Assembly (NCBI RefSeq): GCF_007667275.1
Contig: NZ_VDQT01000002.1
Coordinates: 868,001 to 932,000 of the forward strand
Direction of reading: 5' to 3'
Source: Stenotrophomonas rhizophila
GTDB lineage: Bacteria; Pseudomonadota; Gammaproteobacteria; Xanthomonadales; Xanthomonadaceae
Length of the DNA stretch: 64,000 nt
The translations under genes were made by a program, and so were the position numbers. This document shows positions 26,654 to 36,000 of the stretch, piece by piece. Under the pieces are notes generated by a model. That model searched no databases. It was given only the letters and a program-made list of their open reading frames with translations, and was not told the DNA's origin. Position 1 is the stretch's first letter, and the number at the start of each line of letters is the position of its first letter.

Positions 26654-26856
26654 GGCGCGATTGTCCCCCAAAGTCGTCACTTCTGCGTACCCTTGCGCCC
26701 CCACCGATGCCCGTCCCGGCTTGTCCCGCCTGTGTTGCCAGCGCCCCTGGCCCCTGCCATGCCGCAGCGCAGCGTGATGTACCCGGGGTGCAGTGGAACC
26801 ATGGCACCGTGCGCCGGCGTACGTCGGCTGTCCTCACCCGAAAAGGAGTTTTTTCC

Positions 26857-28686
26857 ATGCTGCTCAGCAAGCGTCCCCTGCGTTCCCTGATGGCCGTGGC
26901 CATCGCCTTGGCCGCCGTGCCGGCAATGGCGCAGTCGCCCTATTCGAAGACCGTCTTCATCGGCGACAGCCTGACCGACCAGGGCTACTTCCGTCCGCTG
27001 CTGCCGGCCTCGGTGCAGCCGGTGACCGGCCAGTTCACCACCAACCCGGGCTGGGTCTGGGCGCAGTACGTAGCCGACTACTACGGCACCAACGCCACCG
27101 CGCACGGCAATGGCCAGAACGGCGACAATTACGCCATCGGCGGCGCCCGCGTCGGCGTCGACAGCACCCAGACCCTGGCCCCGGGCACCCCGGCGATCCC
27201 GGTCTATTCGCTCAAGACCCAGACCGCGCAGTATCTGGCCGCCAACGGCGGCAAGGCCGACGCCAACGCGCTGTACACCGTGTGGGGCGGCGCCAACGAC
27301 CTGTTCGCCATCCAGGCCGGCGCCCCGCTGCAGGCCACGCTGGGCGCGGCCGTGACCGACCAGGTCGGCATCGTCGGTACCCTCCAGGCGGCCGGCGCAC
27401 AGTACGTCGTGGTGCCGACCCTGCCGGACATCGGCCTGACCCCGGCCGCGCGCGCCGGCGGCGCGGTGGGCATGGCGCAGGGCACCGCCCTGGCCAAGGC
27501 CTACAACGACGCCCTGTTCGGAGGCCTGAAGGCCGCCGGCCTGCAGGTGATTCCGGTGGATACCTTCCACATCCTGCAGGAAATCGTTGCCAGCCCGGGC
27601 ACCTACGGGTTCGTCAACGTCACCAGCCCGGCCTGCACCACGGCCTCGTCGCTGACCTGCAACCCGACCGCCTACGTCAACCCGAACGCGGCCAACAACT
27701 ATGTGTTCGCCGACGGCGTGCACCCGACCACTGCCACCCACCAGATGCTGGGCCAGTACACGCTGTCGATCCTGGAAGCCCCGCGCAACCAGCAGATCCT
27801 GACCCACTCGGCACAGACCGTGGGCCGCGCGCGTGCCGACCAGGTGGGTTCGCACCTGGACGGCCGCCCGGCCGATGGCCTGAGCTGGTGGGGCGGCCTG
27901 CGTGGCGACATGCAGCGCTATGACCACGCCGACCTGTACGACGGCATGGCCCCGGCCGGCCTGTTCGGCATCGACTGGGCCAAGGACGGCATGGTCGTCG
28001 GCGGCTTCGGCGGCTACGGCCGCATGGATGCCGACTTCGGCAACAGCAAGGGCGACTTCACCCAGTCCGATGCGACCCTGGGCCTGTTCGCCGGCTGGTA
28101 TGGCGACAACGTATGGGTCAACGGCCAGGTCAGCTACAGCTGGCTGGATTACGACGTGACCCGCCGCGTCCAGCTCGGCCCGGCCGAACGCACCCACACC
28201 GGCTCGCCGGAAGGCAGCAACCTCACCGTGGCCCTGAACGCCGGCTACGAATTCGGCACCGAAGGCGGCTTCCGCCATGGTCCGGTGGCCGCCGTGATCT
28301 GGCAGCAGGTCAAGCTGGACGGGTACGTCGAATCCAACCCGAGCGCTACCGCGCTGGGCTACGCCGACCAGGACGCCGACTCCACCGTTGGCCGCATCGG
28401 CTGGCAGGCCCGCTTCGACGGCGGCAGCGTCAAGCCGTACGTGCAGGTCACCTACGACCACGAGTTCGAGGATGGCAAGCAGGCCAGCGCCTGGCTGCAG
28501 ACCATGCCGGACGTGGGCATGTACAAGGTGCCGGGCCTGGAGTTCGACAAGGATTACGCCACCGCCGTGCTGGGTGCGCGCATGAACCTGTTCGGCCTGA
28601 CCAGCAACATCGGCATGAGCACCACCGCCATGCAGAAGCGCCAGCGCGACGTGAGCCTGTTCGCGACCGTCAGCGGCAGCTTCTGA
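26857..28686 (+). CDS. GDSL-esterase autotransporter (EstA-type)
   Basis: 609-residue type V secreted protein. The signal peptide ends AMAQ (about residue 25). The GDSL hydrolase passenger has Ser38 in FIGDSLTDQG, the oxyanion block GGANDLF and the late DGVHPT with the catalytic Asp/His. A 12-stranded autotransporter barrel (about residues 335-609) ends in SGSF with the terminal aromatic. It is an outer-membrane-anchored esterase/lipase of the Pseudomonas EstA kind, linked there to rhamnolipid, motility and biofilm traits. AAAAGGAG lies upstream of ATG 26857. Monocistronic, with an intrinsic terminator at 28737. Confidence 0.95.
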   Translation: MLLSKRPLRSLMAVAIALAAVPAMAQSPYSKTVFIGDSLTDQGYFRPLLPASVQPVTGQFTTNPGWVWAQYVADYYGTNATAHGNGQNGDNYAIGGARVGVDSTQTLAPGTPAIPVYSLKTQTAQYLAANGGKADANALYTVWGGANDLFAIQAGAPLQATLGAAVTDQVGIVGTLQAAGAQYVVVPTLPDIGLTPAARAGGAVGMAQGTALAKAYNDALFGGLKAAGLQVIPVDTFHILQEIVASPGTYGFVNVTSPACTTASSLTCNPTAYVNPNAANNYVFADGVHPTTATHQMLGQYTLSILEAPRNQQILTHSAQTVGRARADQVGSHLDGRPADGLSWWGGLRGDMQRYDHADLYDGMAPAGLFGIDWAKDGMVVGGFGGYGRMDADFGNSKGDFTQSDATLGLFAGWYGDNVWVNGQVSYSWLDYDVTRRVQLGPAERTHTGSPEGSNLTVALNAGYEFGTEGGFRHGPVAAVIWQQVKLDGYVESNPSATALGYADQDADSTVGRIGWQARFDGGSVKPYVQVTYDHEFEDGKQASAWLQTMPDVGMYKVPGLEFDKDYATAVLGARMNLFGLTSNIGMSTTAMQKRQRDVSLFATVSGSF

Positions 28687-28707
28687 GGTAACGCCGGTCC
28701 CACACCG

Positions 28708-28732
28708 GTAGGGCACGACCGTTGGTCGTGCC
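28708..28732. repeat. SMAG copy
   Basis: GTAG heads GGCACGACC-GTT-GGTCGTGCC. Confidence 0.8.
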
Positions 28733-28736
28733 GCAA

Positions 28737-28769
28737 GCAACGGGCGGCTGATGCCGCCCGTTGCCTTTT
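28737..28769 (+). terminator. Intrinsic terminator of the autotransporter gene
   Basis: GCAACGGGCGGC-TGAT-GCCGCCCGTTGC, a perfect 12-bp stem, followed by CTTTT. Confidence 0.88.
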
Positions 28770-28803
28770 AACCCCCCGGGCAACTAAACTTCCCCGGCAC
28801 CAA

Positions 28804-28877
28804 GCGGGTGTAGCTCAATGGTAGAGCTGTAGCTTCCCAAGCTACTGACGAGGGTTCGATTCCCTTCACCCGCTCCA
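28804..28877 (+). tRNA. tRNA-Gly (anticodon CCC)
   Basis: Full cloverleaf: acceptor GCGGGTG/CACCCGC, D arm TAGCTCAATGGTAGAGC, anticodon stem GTAGC/GCTAC around TTCCCAA (anticodon CCC), T arm AGGGTTCGATTCCCT, discriminator T and encoded CCA. It decodes GGG. A single gene; no att-type duplicate of its 3' end was found in the window. Confidence 0.97.
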
Positions 28878-29024
28878 CGGTTTGCTTCGCAACCCGATGG
28901 AGCGTGGCGGCATGCCACCTGATCCCCGCGCTGACACTCCGCTATCAATCTCCTTGCGCCGCATTAACCCGGCAGCGGTGACCATCCACCCGTCGGCGTC
29001 CTGCGCCATCGGTGGAGCATCCAC

Positions 29025-29390
29025 ATGCCTGGTACCAACAAGTCCATCCTGCTGCAGGCCAACGAGGCCATTGTTGCAGGCGACAATGAGGGATTCCTTT
29101 CCCACTGCACCGATGACATCCGCTGGACGACGGTGGGCGAGGGCACGCTGGAGGGAAAAGAGGCGGTGCGGCAATGGATGAAGGGCGCCTACGCCACCCC
29201 ACCGCAGTTCAAGGTCGATCACCTCATTGCCGAAGACGACACGGTGGTGGCGCTCGGCACCATCGTGGCCAGCGGCGATGATGGCCAGCCAACAGCGTTC
29301 ACCTACAGCGACGTATGGCGGTTCCGGGACCGTAAGATGGCTGAACTGCGCGCGTTTGTTGTCCCAACAGAGAAGTCGCGTCAACCCTGA
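29025..29390 (+). CDS. NTF2-like/SnoaL-type protein
   Basis: 121-residue small cone-fold protein. The sequence has an N-terminal helix with ANEAIVAGDNEGFLSHCTDD, an IRWTTVGEGTLEGKEAVRQW segment and the FTYSDVWRFRDRKMAELRAF strand pair, as in the SnoaL-like/DUF4440 group. Members are isomerases, dehydratases or ligand-binding proteins, and no catalytic set is evident here. Its 3' end overlaps the convergent NAD(P)HX dehydratase gene by 10 bp. No clear ribosome-binding site precedes ATG 29025 (GGTGGAGCATCCAC is the best match). Confidence 0.75.
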   Translation: MPGTNKSILLQANEAIVAGDNEGFLSHCTDDIRWTTVGEGTLEGKEAVRQWMKGAYATPPQFKVDHLIAEDDTVVALGTIVASGDDGQPTAFTYSDVWRFRDRKMAELRAFVVPTEKSRQP

Positions 29391-30259
29391 CTGTCACCGT
29401 AGTTGAACCGCTGCAGGATTCCCGGCACCTGCAGGGAAATCTCCCGTGCGAGGAAGCCCAGCGGGCCGACCGAGTCAGCAAGCAACCGACCCGCTTCCCC
29501 GTGCGTCCACACGCCCCACAACGCGGCGTCCATCGGCGTGGCACCACGCGCGGCGAAGCCGGTGATGAGCCCGGCAAGTGCATCGCCGGAGCCGGAAGTG
29601 CCGAGGCCGGGGCCGCCACCTTCGTGAAGCCACGCCTCCCCATCGGGCCCGACGATGAACGTTCGCGGCCCCTTGAGGACCACCACGCTGGACGTGGCAC
29701 GCGCCATCTCGATGGCGTGCTCCAGCGGGCTGCGCTCAACGTCCTCTTTGCGCCCGCCGCACATGAACGCCATCTCGCCCGCGTGCGGGGTGAGGATGAA
29801 CGGAGCGCCCGCTCCGGCGCACACGCCACCGTTGAGCGCGCCCGCGTCGAGCACAACGGTCGCCTTCATCTGATGCAGCCGCGCCGTAAATCGGGTCAGG
29901 AACGGCGTGGCGCGCATGCCCGGCCCCACGAGGACGGCGTCGCATTGCTCCAAGGCGGCTTGCAGGGCAGGGCTGCCGGGCGCGATCTCGCCGGCTGCGT
30001 CCTCGGGCAGGCCGATCACCAGCGCTTCAGGAACCGCCACCCCCAGTGCCGTGGCGCAGGAGCGCACCGTCGCGATCTGCAGCTTGCCTGCCCCGGCGCG
30101 CAGCGCCGCCTCCGCAGCCAGCAGCGCCGCGCCGGGAACCTGGAGGGAACCTCCTACGACGCACAGACGCCCCCGGTCCTCTTTGCTGGTCCCCGGCGCA
30201 GGCAGGGGCATCGCCTGCAGCGAGGCCGGGGTCAGGTCACGGACAACAGGCCGGTTCAT
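29381..30259 (-). CDS. nnrD: ADP-dependent NAD(P)H-hydrate dehydratase
   Basis: 292-residue ribokinase-fold repair enzyme that converts hydrated NADHX/NADPHX back to NAD(P)H. It shows GRLCVVGGSLQVPGAALLAAEAALRAGAG near the N-terminus, the FILTPHAGEM block, VLKGPRTFIVGPDG and the LGTSGSGDALAGLITGFAA nucleotide-binding/catalytic loop. Only the dehydratase domain is present, so the epimerase must be encoded elsewhere, unlike bifunctional Nnr. It is one base downstream of the histidine phosphatase stop, so the two form an operon, and it overlaps the convergent NTF2-like gene. Confidence 0.9.
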   Translation of the reverse strand: MNRPVVRDLTPASLQAMPLPAPGTSKEDRGRLCVVGGSLQVPGAALLAAEAALRAGAGKLQIATVRSCATALGVAVPEALVIGLPEDAAGEIAPGSPALQAALEQCDAVLVGPGMRATPFLTRFTARLHQMKATVVLDAGALNGGVCAGAGAPFILTPHAGEMAFMCGGRKEDVERSPLEHAIEMARATSSVVVLKGPRTFIVGPDGEAWLHEGGGPGLGTSGSGDALAGLITGFAARGATPMDAALWGVWTHGEAGRLLADSVGPLGFLAREISLQVPGILQRFNYGDSQG

Positions 30260-30260
30260 T

Positions 30261-31040
30261 TCACCGCGCTCCCGCCGGCGTATCCGGCGCGCCGGTGCGG
30301 CCCTGCTGCGCCAGCTCGGCAGGAACGAAGTTGGTCGCCACCAGTTCCAGCGCATCACCGGCGTCGGATGCCCGGTATTCGGTCACGCCGCAGTTGGGCA
30401 CATCGCCTTCGCGGTCGATATCGAGGATCGCGCGCTCATCCAGTCCTTCCAGCAGGTAGCGCATGCAGTTAACGATGACCTGATGGCCCACGACCATCAC
30501 GTTCGCACCCACATGGCTGCGCTGCAGGTCGGCAATCACGCCGCGCAGGCGCAGGATGACGTCGCACCAGCTCTCGCCACCAGGCGGTCTGAAATAGAAC
30601 TTGCCCACCAGCTTGCGCTGCTCGGCCAACTCGGGAAACGTCGCCCGGATGCCGCTGGAGGTGTATCGGTCCAGTACCCCGAATTCTTTTTCGCGAAGCC
30701 GCTCATCCACGATCAAGGCGTTGCTGGGATGGCCAAGCACGGCCGCAACGGCTTCGGCGGTCTGGCGCGCCCGCACATAGGGGGACACCAGCACGACGGT
30801 CGGGCGATCCGCCTCGGGCATCTTCCCGACCCAGTCTGCGAGCGCCGCCGATTGGCGTTCCCCCAAGGCAGACAGGGGAACATCGGCATCGCGGTGCTCC
30901 AGTTCGATCAACGTGATGCCCTCGGCCTCGGCGTGGTCGCGCGCCACGTTGCCTGCACTCTGGCCATGCCGGACCACCCAGATGCGGTCCGGCCATCGGG
31001 CGGTAACGCCCTCCATCGCACTTTTCTGGTCCACCTGCAC
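30261..31040 (-). CDS. Histidine phosphatase family protein
   Basis: 259-residue phosphoglycerate-mutase-like phosphatase. The catalytic RHG motif is in IWVVRHGQSAGN (His about residue 25), the acid-donor region follows SPYVRARQTAEAV and VDERLREKEFG, and the second conserved His is in VVGHQVIVN. Unusual for the family is the extra, well-conserved-looking RDHAEAEGITLIELEHRD insert after the RHG motif, seen in a subgroup of bacterial members. The start could be 31040 or the internal Met at 31016. Likely co-transcribed with nnrD; the substrate is unknown. Confidence 0.83.
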   Translation of the reverse strand: MQVDQKSAMEGVTARWPDRIWVVRHGQSAGNVARDHAEAEGITLIELEHRDADVPLSALGERQSAALADWVGKMPEADRPTVVLVSPYVRARQTAEAVAAVLGHPSNALIVDERLREKEFGVLDRYTSSGIRATFPELAEQRKLVGKFYFRPPGGESWCDVILRLRGVIADLQRSHVGANVMVVGHQVIVNCMRYLLEGLDERAILDIDREGDVPNCGVTEYRASDAGDALELVATNFVPAELAQQGRTGAPDTPAGAR

Positions 31041-31129
31041 CTCCTGGCTGGTTGGGCGATCACCTCGCGGCGTTGATCACACGCTAGAGGGGCCTTTGTT
31101 ATGCATACGCGTAGCATCGTGAAGACCGG

Positions 31130-32188
31130 CTACACGGTGCTGGCGAAGCGCCACGCATCGCCGCACATCTCATGGATGTCCCGTTGTGCGGTCCAGCCGA
31201 GCAGGGCGGCGGCGCGTGTGGGATCGGCGTAATAACAGGCCACGTCGCCGGCCCGCCGCGCCACGACCTGGTAGGCCAGCGGGTGGCCGCACGCCGCGGC
31301 ATACGCGCGTACCAGGCCCAGTACCGACACGCCCACGCCGGTGCCAAGATTCGCCACCCGCAGGCCGGGCGCCTGCAGGGCCAGCCGCACGGCCGCAACA
31401 TGCGCTTCGGCCAGGTCCATGACGTGCACGTAATCGCGCACGCAGGTGCCGTCGCAGGTGGGGTAATCGTCGCCGAACACCCTCAGCAGGGCGGTCTCCC
31501 CGGAGGCGACCCGGCCCAGGTACGGCATCAGGTTCTCGGGCACGCCCAGGGGCGACTCCCCCAGCCCGCCCCCGGGATGCGCGCCGACCGGGTTGAAGTA
31601 GCGCAGGGTCACCACCGAAGCGTCGGCGTCGGCCGCGCAGACATCGGCCAGGATCAGCTCGACCATCATCTTGCTGCGGCCGTATGCGCTCTCCGGCCGC
31701 AATGGATGGCCTTCCTGCAGCGGAAGTGCGTCCGGCTCGCCGTACACCGTGGCCGACGAGCTGAACACCAGGCACGGCGGACCCTGCCGCGTCATGGCCG
31801 CAAGCAGCGTCAGCGAGCCGCTGACGTTGTTGTCGTAGTACATCACCGGTTCGCGTACCGACTCGGCCACCGACTTCACTCCGGCGAAGTGGATCGCCGC
31901 CAGGGGCCGGTAGCGGTCCACAATGGCATTCATGGCGGCGGCGTCGCGCACATCGGCGTGCTCGAACAACGGGCGGCGGCCGCTGATAGCAGCGATGGCC
32001 GACAGCACGTCCTCGCTGCTGTTGCTCAGGTTGTCCACGACCAGCACGCTGAAGCCGGCATCCTGCAGGCAGACGCAGGTGTGCGACCCGATGTAGCCGG
32101 TGCCGCCGCTGACCAGGATCAGCGGCGTGGCGGTGGGCTGGAAGGCCAGGCCGGAGTCCGGGCCCTGGGTAGCGCGCGCGGCGATCAT
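31130..32188 (-). CDS. galE: UDP-glucose 4-epimerase
   Basis: 352-residue extended SDR enzyme that interconverts UDP-glucose and UDP-galactose with bound NAD. The Rossmann motif VSGGTGYIGSHTCV, the SSSATVYGEP serine strand and the catalytic YGRSKMMVE (Tyr-x3-Lys) are present, followed by RYFNPVGAHPGG. An extra 19 or so N-terminal residues precede the Rossmann strand. ATG 32188 overlaps the TGA of the large fusion gene by 4 bp, so GalE is made together with the UDP-galactopyranose-mutase-like domain encoded upstream and would supply its UDP-galactose. Confidence 0.95.
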   Translation of the reverse strand: MIAARATQGPDSGLAFQPTATPLILVSGGTGYIGSHTCVCLQDAGFSVLVVDNLSNSSEDVLSAIAAISGRRPLFEHADVRDAAAMNAIVDRYRPLAAIHFAGVKSVAESVREPVMYYDNNVSGSLTLLAAMTRQGPPCLVFSSSATVYGEPDALPLQEGHPLRPESAYGRSKMMVELILADVCAADADASVVTLRYFNPVGAHPGGGLGESPLGVPENLMPYLGRVASGETALLRVFGDDYPTCDGTCVRDYVHVMDLAEAHVAAVRLALQAPGLRVANLGTGVGVSVLGLVRAYAAACGHPLAYQVVARRAGDVACYYADPTRAAALLGWTAQRDIHEMCGDAWRFASTV

Positions 32189-35100
32189 GTGGTGCCCGCC
32201 CGGCGTACGGTCAACGCGCTGCGCACTTGTCCGGCCGCGCGGCGCCCGGCCAGGAAGGCATGGTCGGAGTTGTAGTACTCCCACTCGCTGTAGCGGCCGG
32301 CCAGCACGATGTCGTGGGTGAGCAGCCAGCTGCGGATGGTCTCCACGTTCGCCGCGCGCATGTGGTCGTAGAGCACGTAGGCATATGGCATGTCCACGAT
32401 CGATGCGGTGAGCACCGTGTCGTCGGCGGTCATCATGCCTACCTCGATGCACTCGCTGATGCAGCGTTCGATCAACGCATCGCCGTCGACCGGCAGCGGC
32501 TTGGTCGGCGAGTAGGTGATCTCACAGGTGAGCCCGAAGCCGCCGGGCGGGTTGTTGTGCGGGCTCGCGTTTCCCTGCACGAAGATGCGATGGAAGATCG
32601 TGTCTTCCGGGTAGTAGATCCAATGCTTGTCGGTCAGGTTTTCGCGCCCGACGCCCAGGTTCACGCAGCGCACTGAAACATGGCGCAGCCCGGCCGCCGC
32701 GGCGCGGACGCGCTCCGGCGCTTCATCGCCGATCAGCCGCACGAACTCGGGCAGGGGCAGGGTGCTCACCAGCTGCTGCCAGCGCATGCGCTGGCCGTCG
32801 GCGAAGGTCACCTGGCGGCGGCGCACCGAAATGGCCGCGGCGGTCTTGCCCAGCAGGAGCTTGCCTTCCAGGTGCGGGAGGAATCCGTCCATCAGGGCCT
32901 GGAAACCGCCGTGCAGCGGGTAACCGAAGCGCGCGTTGGGGCCAACCGGCGATGCCACCGGTTCCAGCGCACCTTCGATCATTTCCTCCAGGTTCGGCAT
33001 CGGCACGCGCCCGCCCAGCCACGAGGTCTCCATTTCGCGCAGCGGGACCGTCCACAGCTTGACGTTGTAGGGCACCGCGAAGTGCTTTGCCACGCCCGCG
33101 CCCCACACCTGGTAGATGAATTCCTCGAAGTTGGCCGGCGTGCCGCGCCGCGCGAACGGGGTGACCTTGGCCGGGGCGGCCAGGTCCTTCGGATCGCCCA
33201 CGCCCTCCGCATCCGGCACCACGCCGTCGGCACAGCAATCCATGGCGTCATTGGCGGCCATGGCCGGCAACTCGCGCATCGCCGTGGCCACCGGCCTGGC
33301 CGGTGCCGCAGCACTGCCGTCGAGTGCGCCAAACCGCGCTTCAATCGCCCCGACCAGGCATTCCTTCAGCACCGCCGGTGGCAGGCCATGCAACGCCCCC
33401 TGGAACGGGTAACGGGTATGCACGCCTTTGCTGAAAACCCACGCTTCGCGGTTCTGCCAATGCAGGTTGTCACCCAGCAGTGTCTCGTAGAGCTTGAGCA
33501 CGTAGGCGTCGTTGGAAAACATGATGTGGCCCGCATGGTCGAAGCGGAAACCCTGGTCGTCGATCGAGCGGCACCACCCGCCCACCGTCTGCTCGCGTTC
33601 CACCAGCACGCTGCCTTCGCCATAGTGGTACGCCGCCGACAGGCCGGTAGGCCCGGCGCCAAGGATCAGGCACGGCACCGGTGCGTCCTCGATCGCCACC
33701 ACGTGATCACCACCCAGGTACGCCTGGGCGCGGGCGTTGAGCCCATCTGCCATGGCCTGCACCACGCAGGTGGCCATGTCGTCCGCGGTCTGGTCCCAGG
33801 AGGTGGCCGCGGTAAGACGGTCCTGCACGGCAATCCGCTGCTGTCGCGCGGGTTCCTGTTCGGCCAGCGCGCTTTCGCACGCACGGATGAAGGCCTCGGG
33901 GGTCTCGCCCACCTGCACGCCGGTGGCATACAGCCGCACCACGTCGCGCACCGGCGTGGTCACCACCGGCTTCCGGGCCGCCATGTATTCCAGGGTCTTG
34001 GTCGGGCTGATGAAGGCGGTGGAGGCATTCATCGCGAACGGTAGCAGGCAGACATCCCAGCCGGCGACCAGGCCGGGCAGCTCGGCGTAGTCGCGCTGGC
34101 CGAGGTAGTGCAGGTTGGCGGCCTGCGGCAGGGTGGCTGGGTCGATCTTGACCACCGGGCCGACCAGGTCGATCTGCCAGTCCGGATGCGAGGCCGACAG
34201 CGCCGCCAGCAGCGCCAGGTCCAGGCGCTCGTCGAGCACGCCGAAGAAGCCCAGGCGCGGCGAAGCGCCCTGCGCGGCGGGTGGCAACGCGCGCCGGCCC
34301 TGCGCGAAGTGGGCCACGTCCACGCTGCTCGGGAAGCACAGCACCTTCGGGTTGTGTGGCGCCTTGGCATCCTGCAGCGCGGGGCCGCCGGTGAACACCA
34401 GATCGGCCACCTCCAGCAGCGTGCGCTCGCGGTCCATCAGGCGCTCGGGCGCATTCTTGAACGCGCCCAGCTCATCCATGCAGTCGTAGATGATCGCGCC
34501 CGGGGCCAGCGCGTGCAGCAGGGGCAGCGCCATCGGCGTGTACAGCCACACGGCCATGCCAGGCTCGCCATTTTCGGCCAGCCAGCCCCGCAGCAGTTCG
34601 GCCAGCGCAGGGAACTGCGCGTCGGCAAAGCCGGGGTCGGCAATCGGGGTGTGCGGGCGCAGTACGGTCACGCCGATGCAGGGCCGCAGCACCTCCAGCC
34701 AGGCCGGGCTGCCGGGGTCATGGACCGGCTCTTCGAAAACCACCACATCCCACCGCTGGGCAAAGCGCGAGAGCAGGTGCTGCGGGCGCTGGTAGACGAA
34801 ATCCCAGCGGAGATGCGAGAAGACAAGGAGCTGGTGCATGGTCGGGTGTCCTGGGGAAGGTGGTGCGGAAAGGCCGGCGGACCGCGCCGCCAGGTAGGCC
34901 TGGGCGTAGTCGCGCACGAGTACGGGTGACGCAGTGGGCGATCGCGCAGGGATGTCCCACAGACCGCTTTGATGCCAATGACCGGGGTCTTCCCAATCCG
35001 GACGATCCATCACCGGATACAGGCAGATGCCCTCGATCGGGACGCCGCCTGCAGTGGCGTGTTCCACCTGGGTGACGACCTCGCGCAGCCAGGCCGCGCG

Positions 35101-36000
35101 TCCGCTGCCCACGTGGCTGGTCTCACTGAGGGTCATCGGCAGCCGGTAACGCTCATGGACCTTTCGCAGCAGCCGTGACAGCGGCAGCCGCAGGGGATCA
35201 TCGCGGTGCCAGTCCAGGGCGCGGTGGCTGCCGGCCTCCCACTGGTTGCCGTGGTAGTAGTTCAGGCCGATCAGGTCCACGCAGGCGGGATCACCGCCCA
35301 GTTCCGGCCGCGTGCGTCCGATCAGCGCGTCCATCACCTCGAACTGGCTTTCGCAGTGCTGCAGGGCCTCGCCGCGCAGACCGGGCAGGTCAGGCGGGGT
35401 GGCGACGTGGATCAACGGTTCAACCCACATCATTCGCGCCCCGGCATCGATCTCGCGAAACGCACGGCACCCTGCCAGCGCGGCGCGGATCAATCGTGAT
35501 TTCAGCCGTCCCGCATCGTCATGACGGTCCCCACGATGTGGATGGATCAACCCCGTCCGGGTCGCTGCCCAGCACAGGAACGACAGTTCGTTGATCGGCG
35601 TCACGATGCGCGGCATGGCGTGCGGGTAGCCGCTCAGTGCGACAGCCGTCGCCCTGCAGAACCGCACGAAGCGTTCGACGAAAACATCGTCGTCGCCGTC
35701 CAGCAGATCGATATCCGCCGGCGTGCCGTAATGCATCAGCGTCCAGCGGATTTCGATGCGCTGGCGCGCCGCGGCCAGCATGCGTGCATGCAGGTCGTGG
35801 AAGTCGAACACCCCTGCGTTGTCGGACAAGCGCCAGCCGACGCTCTCCCTTACTGCCGTGAATCCCATCCGGCGCAGGCGCCGGTAGTCGGCATCCAGCC
35901 GACCCAGGTGACCGCTGTCGCGGGCCATCGACAGCGGTCTCCCGCTGCCGTTGACGTGGTCGGCGCCTTCGAAGCCGCCGATCCACTGCACCGTCGTCAA
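32185..36000 (-). CDS. Three-domain fusion: clan GH-A glycoside hydrolase, GT-B glycosyltransferase, UDP-galactopyranose-mutase-like flavoprotein
   Basis: One uninterrupted 1271-residue frame. Residues 1-375 form a TIM-barrel hydrolase-like domain with an acid/base Asn137-Glu138 (TPINEL) and a nucleophile-like Glu293 (LSETSHVG), as in GH1/GH5-type clan A enzymes. Residues 388-755 form a GT-B glycosyltransferase starting MHQLLVFSHLRWDFVYQRPQ, with the GT4-like donor site SPTKTLEYMAARKPVV (665-680). Residues 775-1271 form an FAD-binding domain (LILGAGPTGLSAAY at 779, acidic ER at 801-802, HTRYPFQ, and a C-terminal SEWEYYNSDHAF like eukaryotic-type UDP-galactopyranose mutases). There is no signal peptide or membrane helix. 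TTG start at 36000 overlaps the catalase TGA. The inferred role is synthesis of a galactose- or galactofuranose-containing glycan. Elsewhere these activities are usually separate proteins. Confidence 0.85.
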   Translation of the reverse strand: MTTVQWIGGFEGADHVNGSGRPLSMARDSGHLGRLDADYRRLRRMGFTAVRESVGWRLSDNAGVFDFHDLHARMLAAARQRIEIRWTLMHYGTPADIDLLDGDDDVFVERFVRFCRATAVALSGYPHAMPRIVTPINELSFLCWAATRTGLIHPHRGDRHDDAGRLKSRLIRAALAGCRAFREIDAGARMMWVEPLIHVATPPDLPGLRGEALQHCESQFEVMDALIGRTRPELGGDPACVDLIGLNYYHGNQWEAGSHRALDWHRDDPLRLPLSRLLRKVHERYRLPMTLSETSHVGSGRAAWLREVVTQVEHATAGGVPIEGICLYPVMDRPDWEDPGHWHQSGLWDIPARSPTASPVLVRDYAQAYLAARSAGLSAPPSPGHPTMHQLLVFSHLRWDFVYQRPQHLLSRFAQRWDVVVFEEPVHDPGSPAWLEVLRPCIGVTVLRPHTPIADPGFADAQFPALAELLRGWLAENGEPGMAVWLYTPMALPLLHALAPGAIIYDCMDELGAFKNAPERLMDRERTLLEVADLVFTGGPALQDAKAPHNPKVLCFPSSVDVAHFAQGRRALPPAAQGASPRLGFFGVLDERLDLALLAALSASHPDWQIDLVGPVVKIDPATLPQAANLHYLGQRDYAELPGLVAGWDVCLLPFAMNASTAFISPTKTLEYMAARKPVVTTPVRDVVRLYATGVQVGETPEAFIRACESALAEQEPARQQRIAVQDRLTAATSWDQTADDMATCVVQAMADGLNARAQAYLGGDHVVAIEDAPVPCLILGAGPTGLSAAYHYGEGSVLVEREQTVGGWCRSIDDQGFRFDHAGHIMFSNDAYVLKLYETLLGDNLHWQNREAWVFSKGVHTRYPFQGALHGLPPAVLKECLVGAIEARFGALDGSAAAPARPVATAMRELPAMAANDAMDCCADGVVPDAEGVGDPKDLAAPAKVTPFARRGTPANFEEFIYQVWGAGVAKHFAVPYNVKLWTVPLREMETSWLGGRVPMPNLEEMIEGALEPVASPVGPNARFGYPLHGGFQALMDGFLPHLEGKLLLGKTAAAISVRRRQVTFADGQRMRWQQLVSTLPLPEFVRLIGDEAPERVRAAAAGLRHVSVRCVNLGVGRENLTDKHWIYYPEDTIFHRIFVQGNASPHNNPPGGFGLTCEITYSPTKPLPVDGDALIERCISECIEVGMMTADDTVLTASIVDMPYAYVLYDHMRAANVETIRSWLLTHDIVLAGRYSEWEYYNSDHAFLAGRRAAGQVRSALTVRRAGTT

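Noticed and set aside
26377..26857. TPP riboswitch controlling thiS/thiG
   Set aside because: No CUGAGA-type thi-box was seen upstream of thiS on the minus strand.
28804..28877. tRNA-Gly as an integration site for an island
   Set aside because: No duplicate of the tRNA 3' end and no integrase gene were found downstream within the window.
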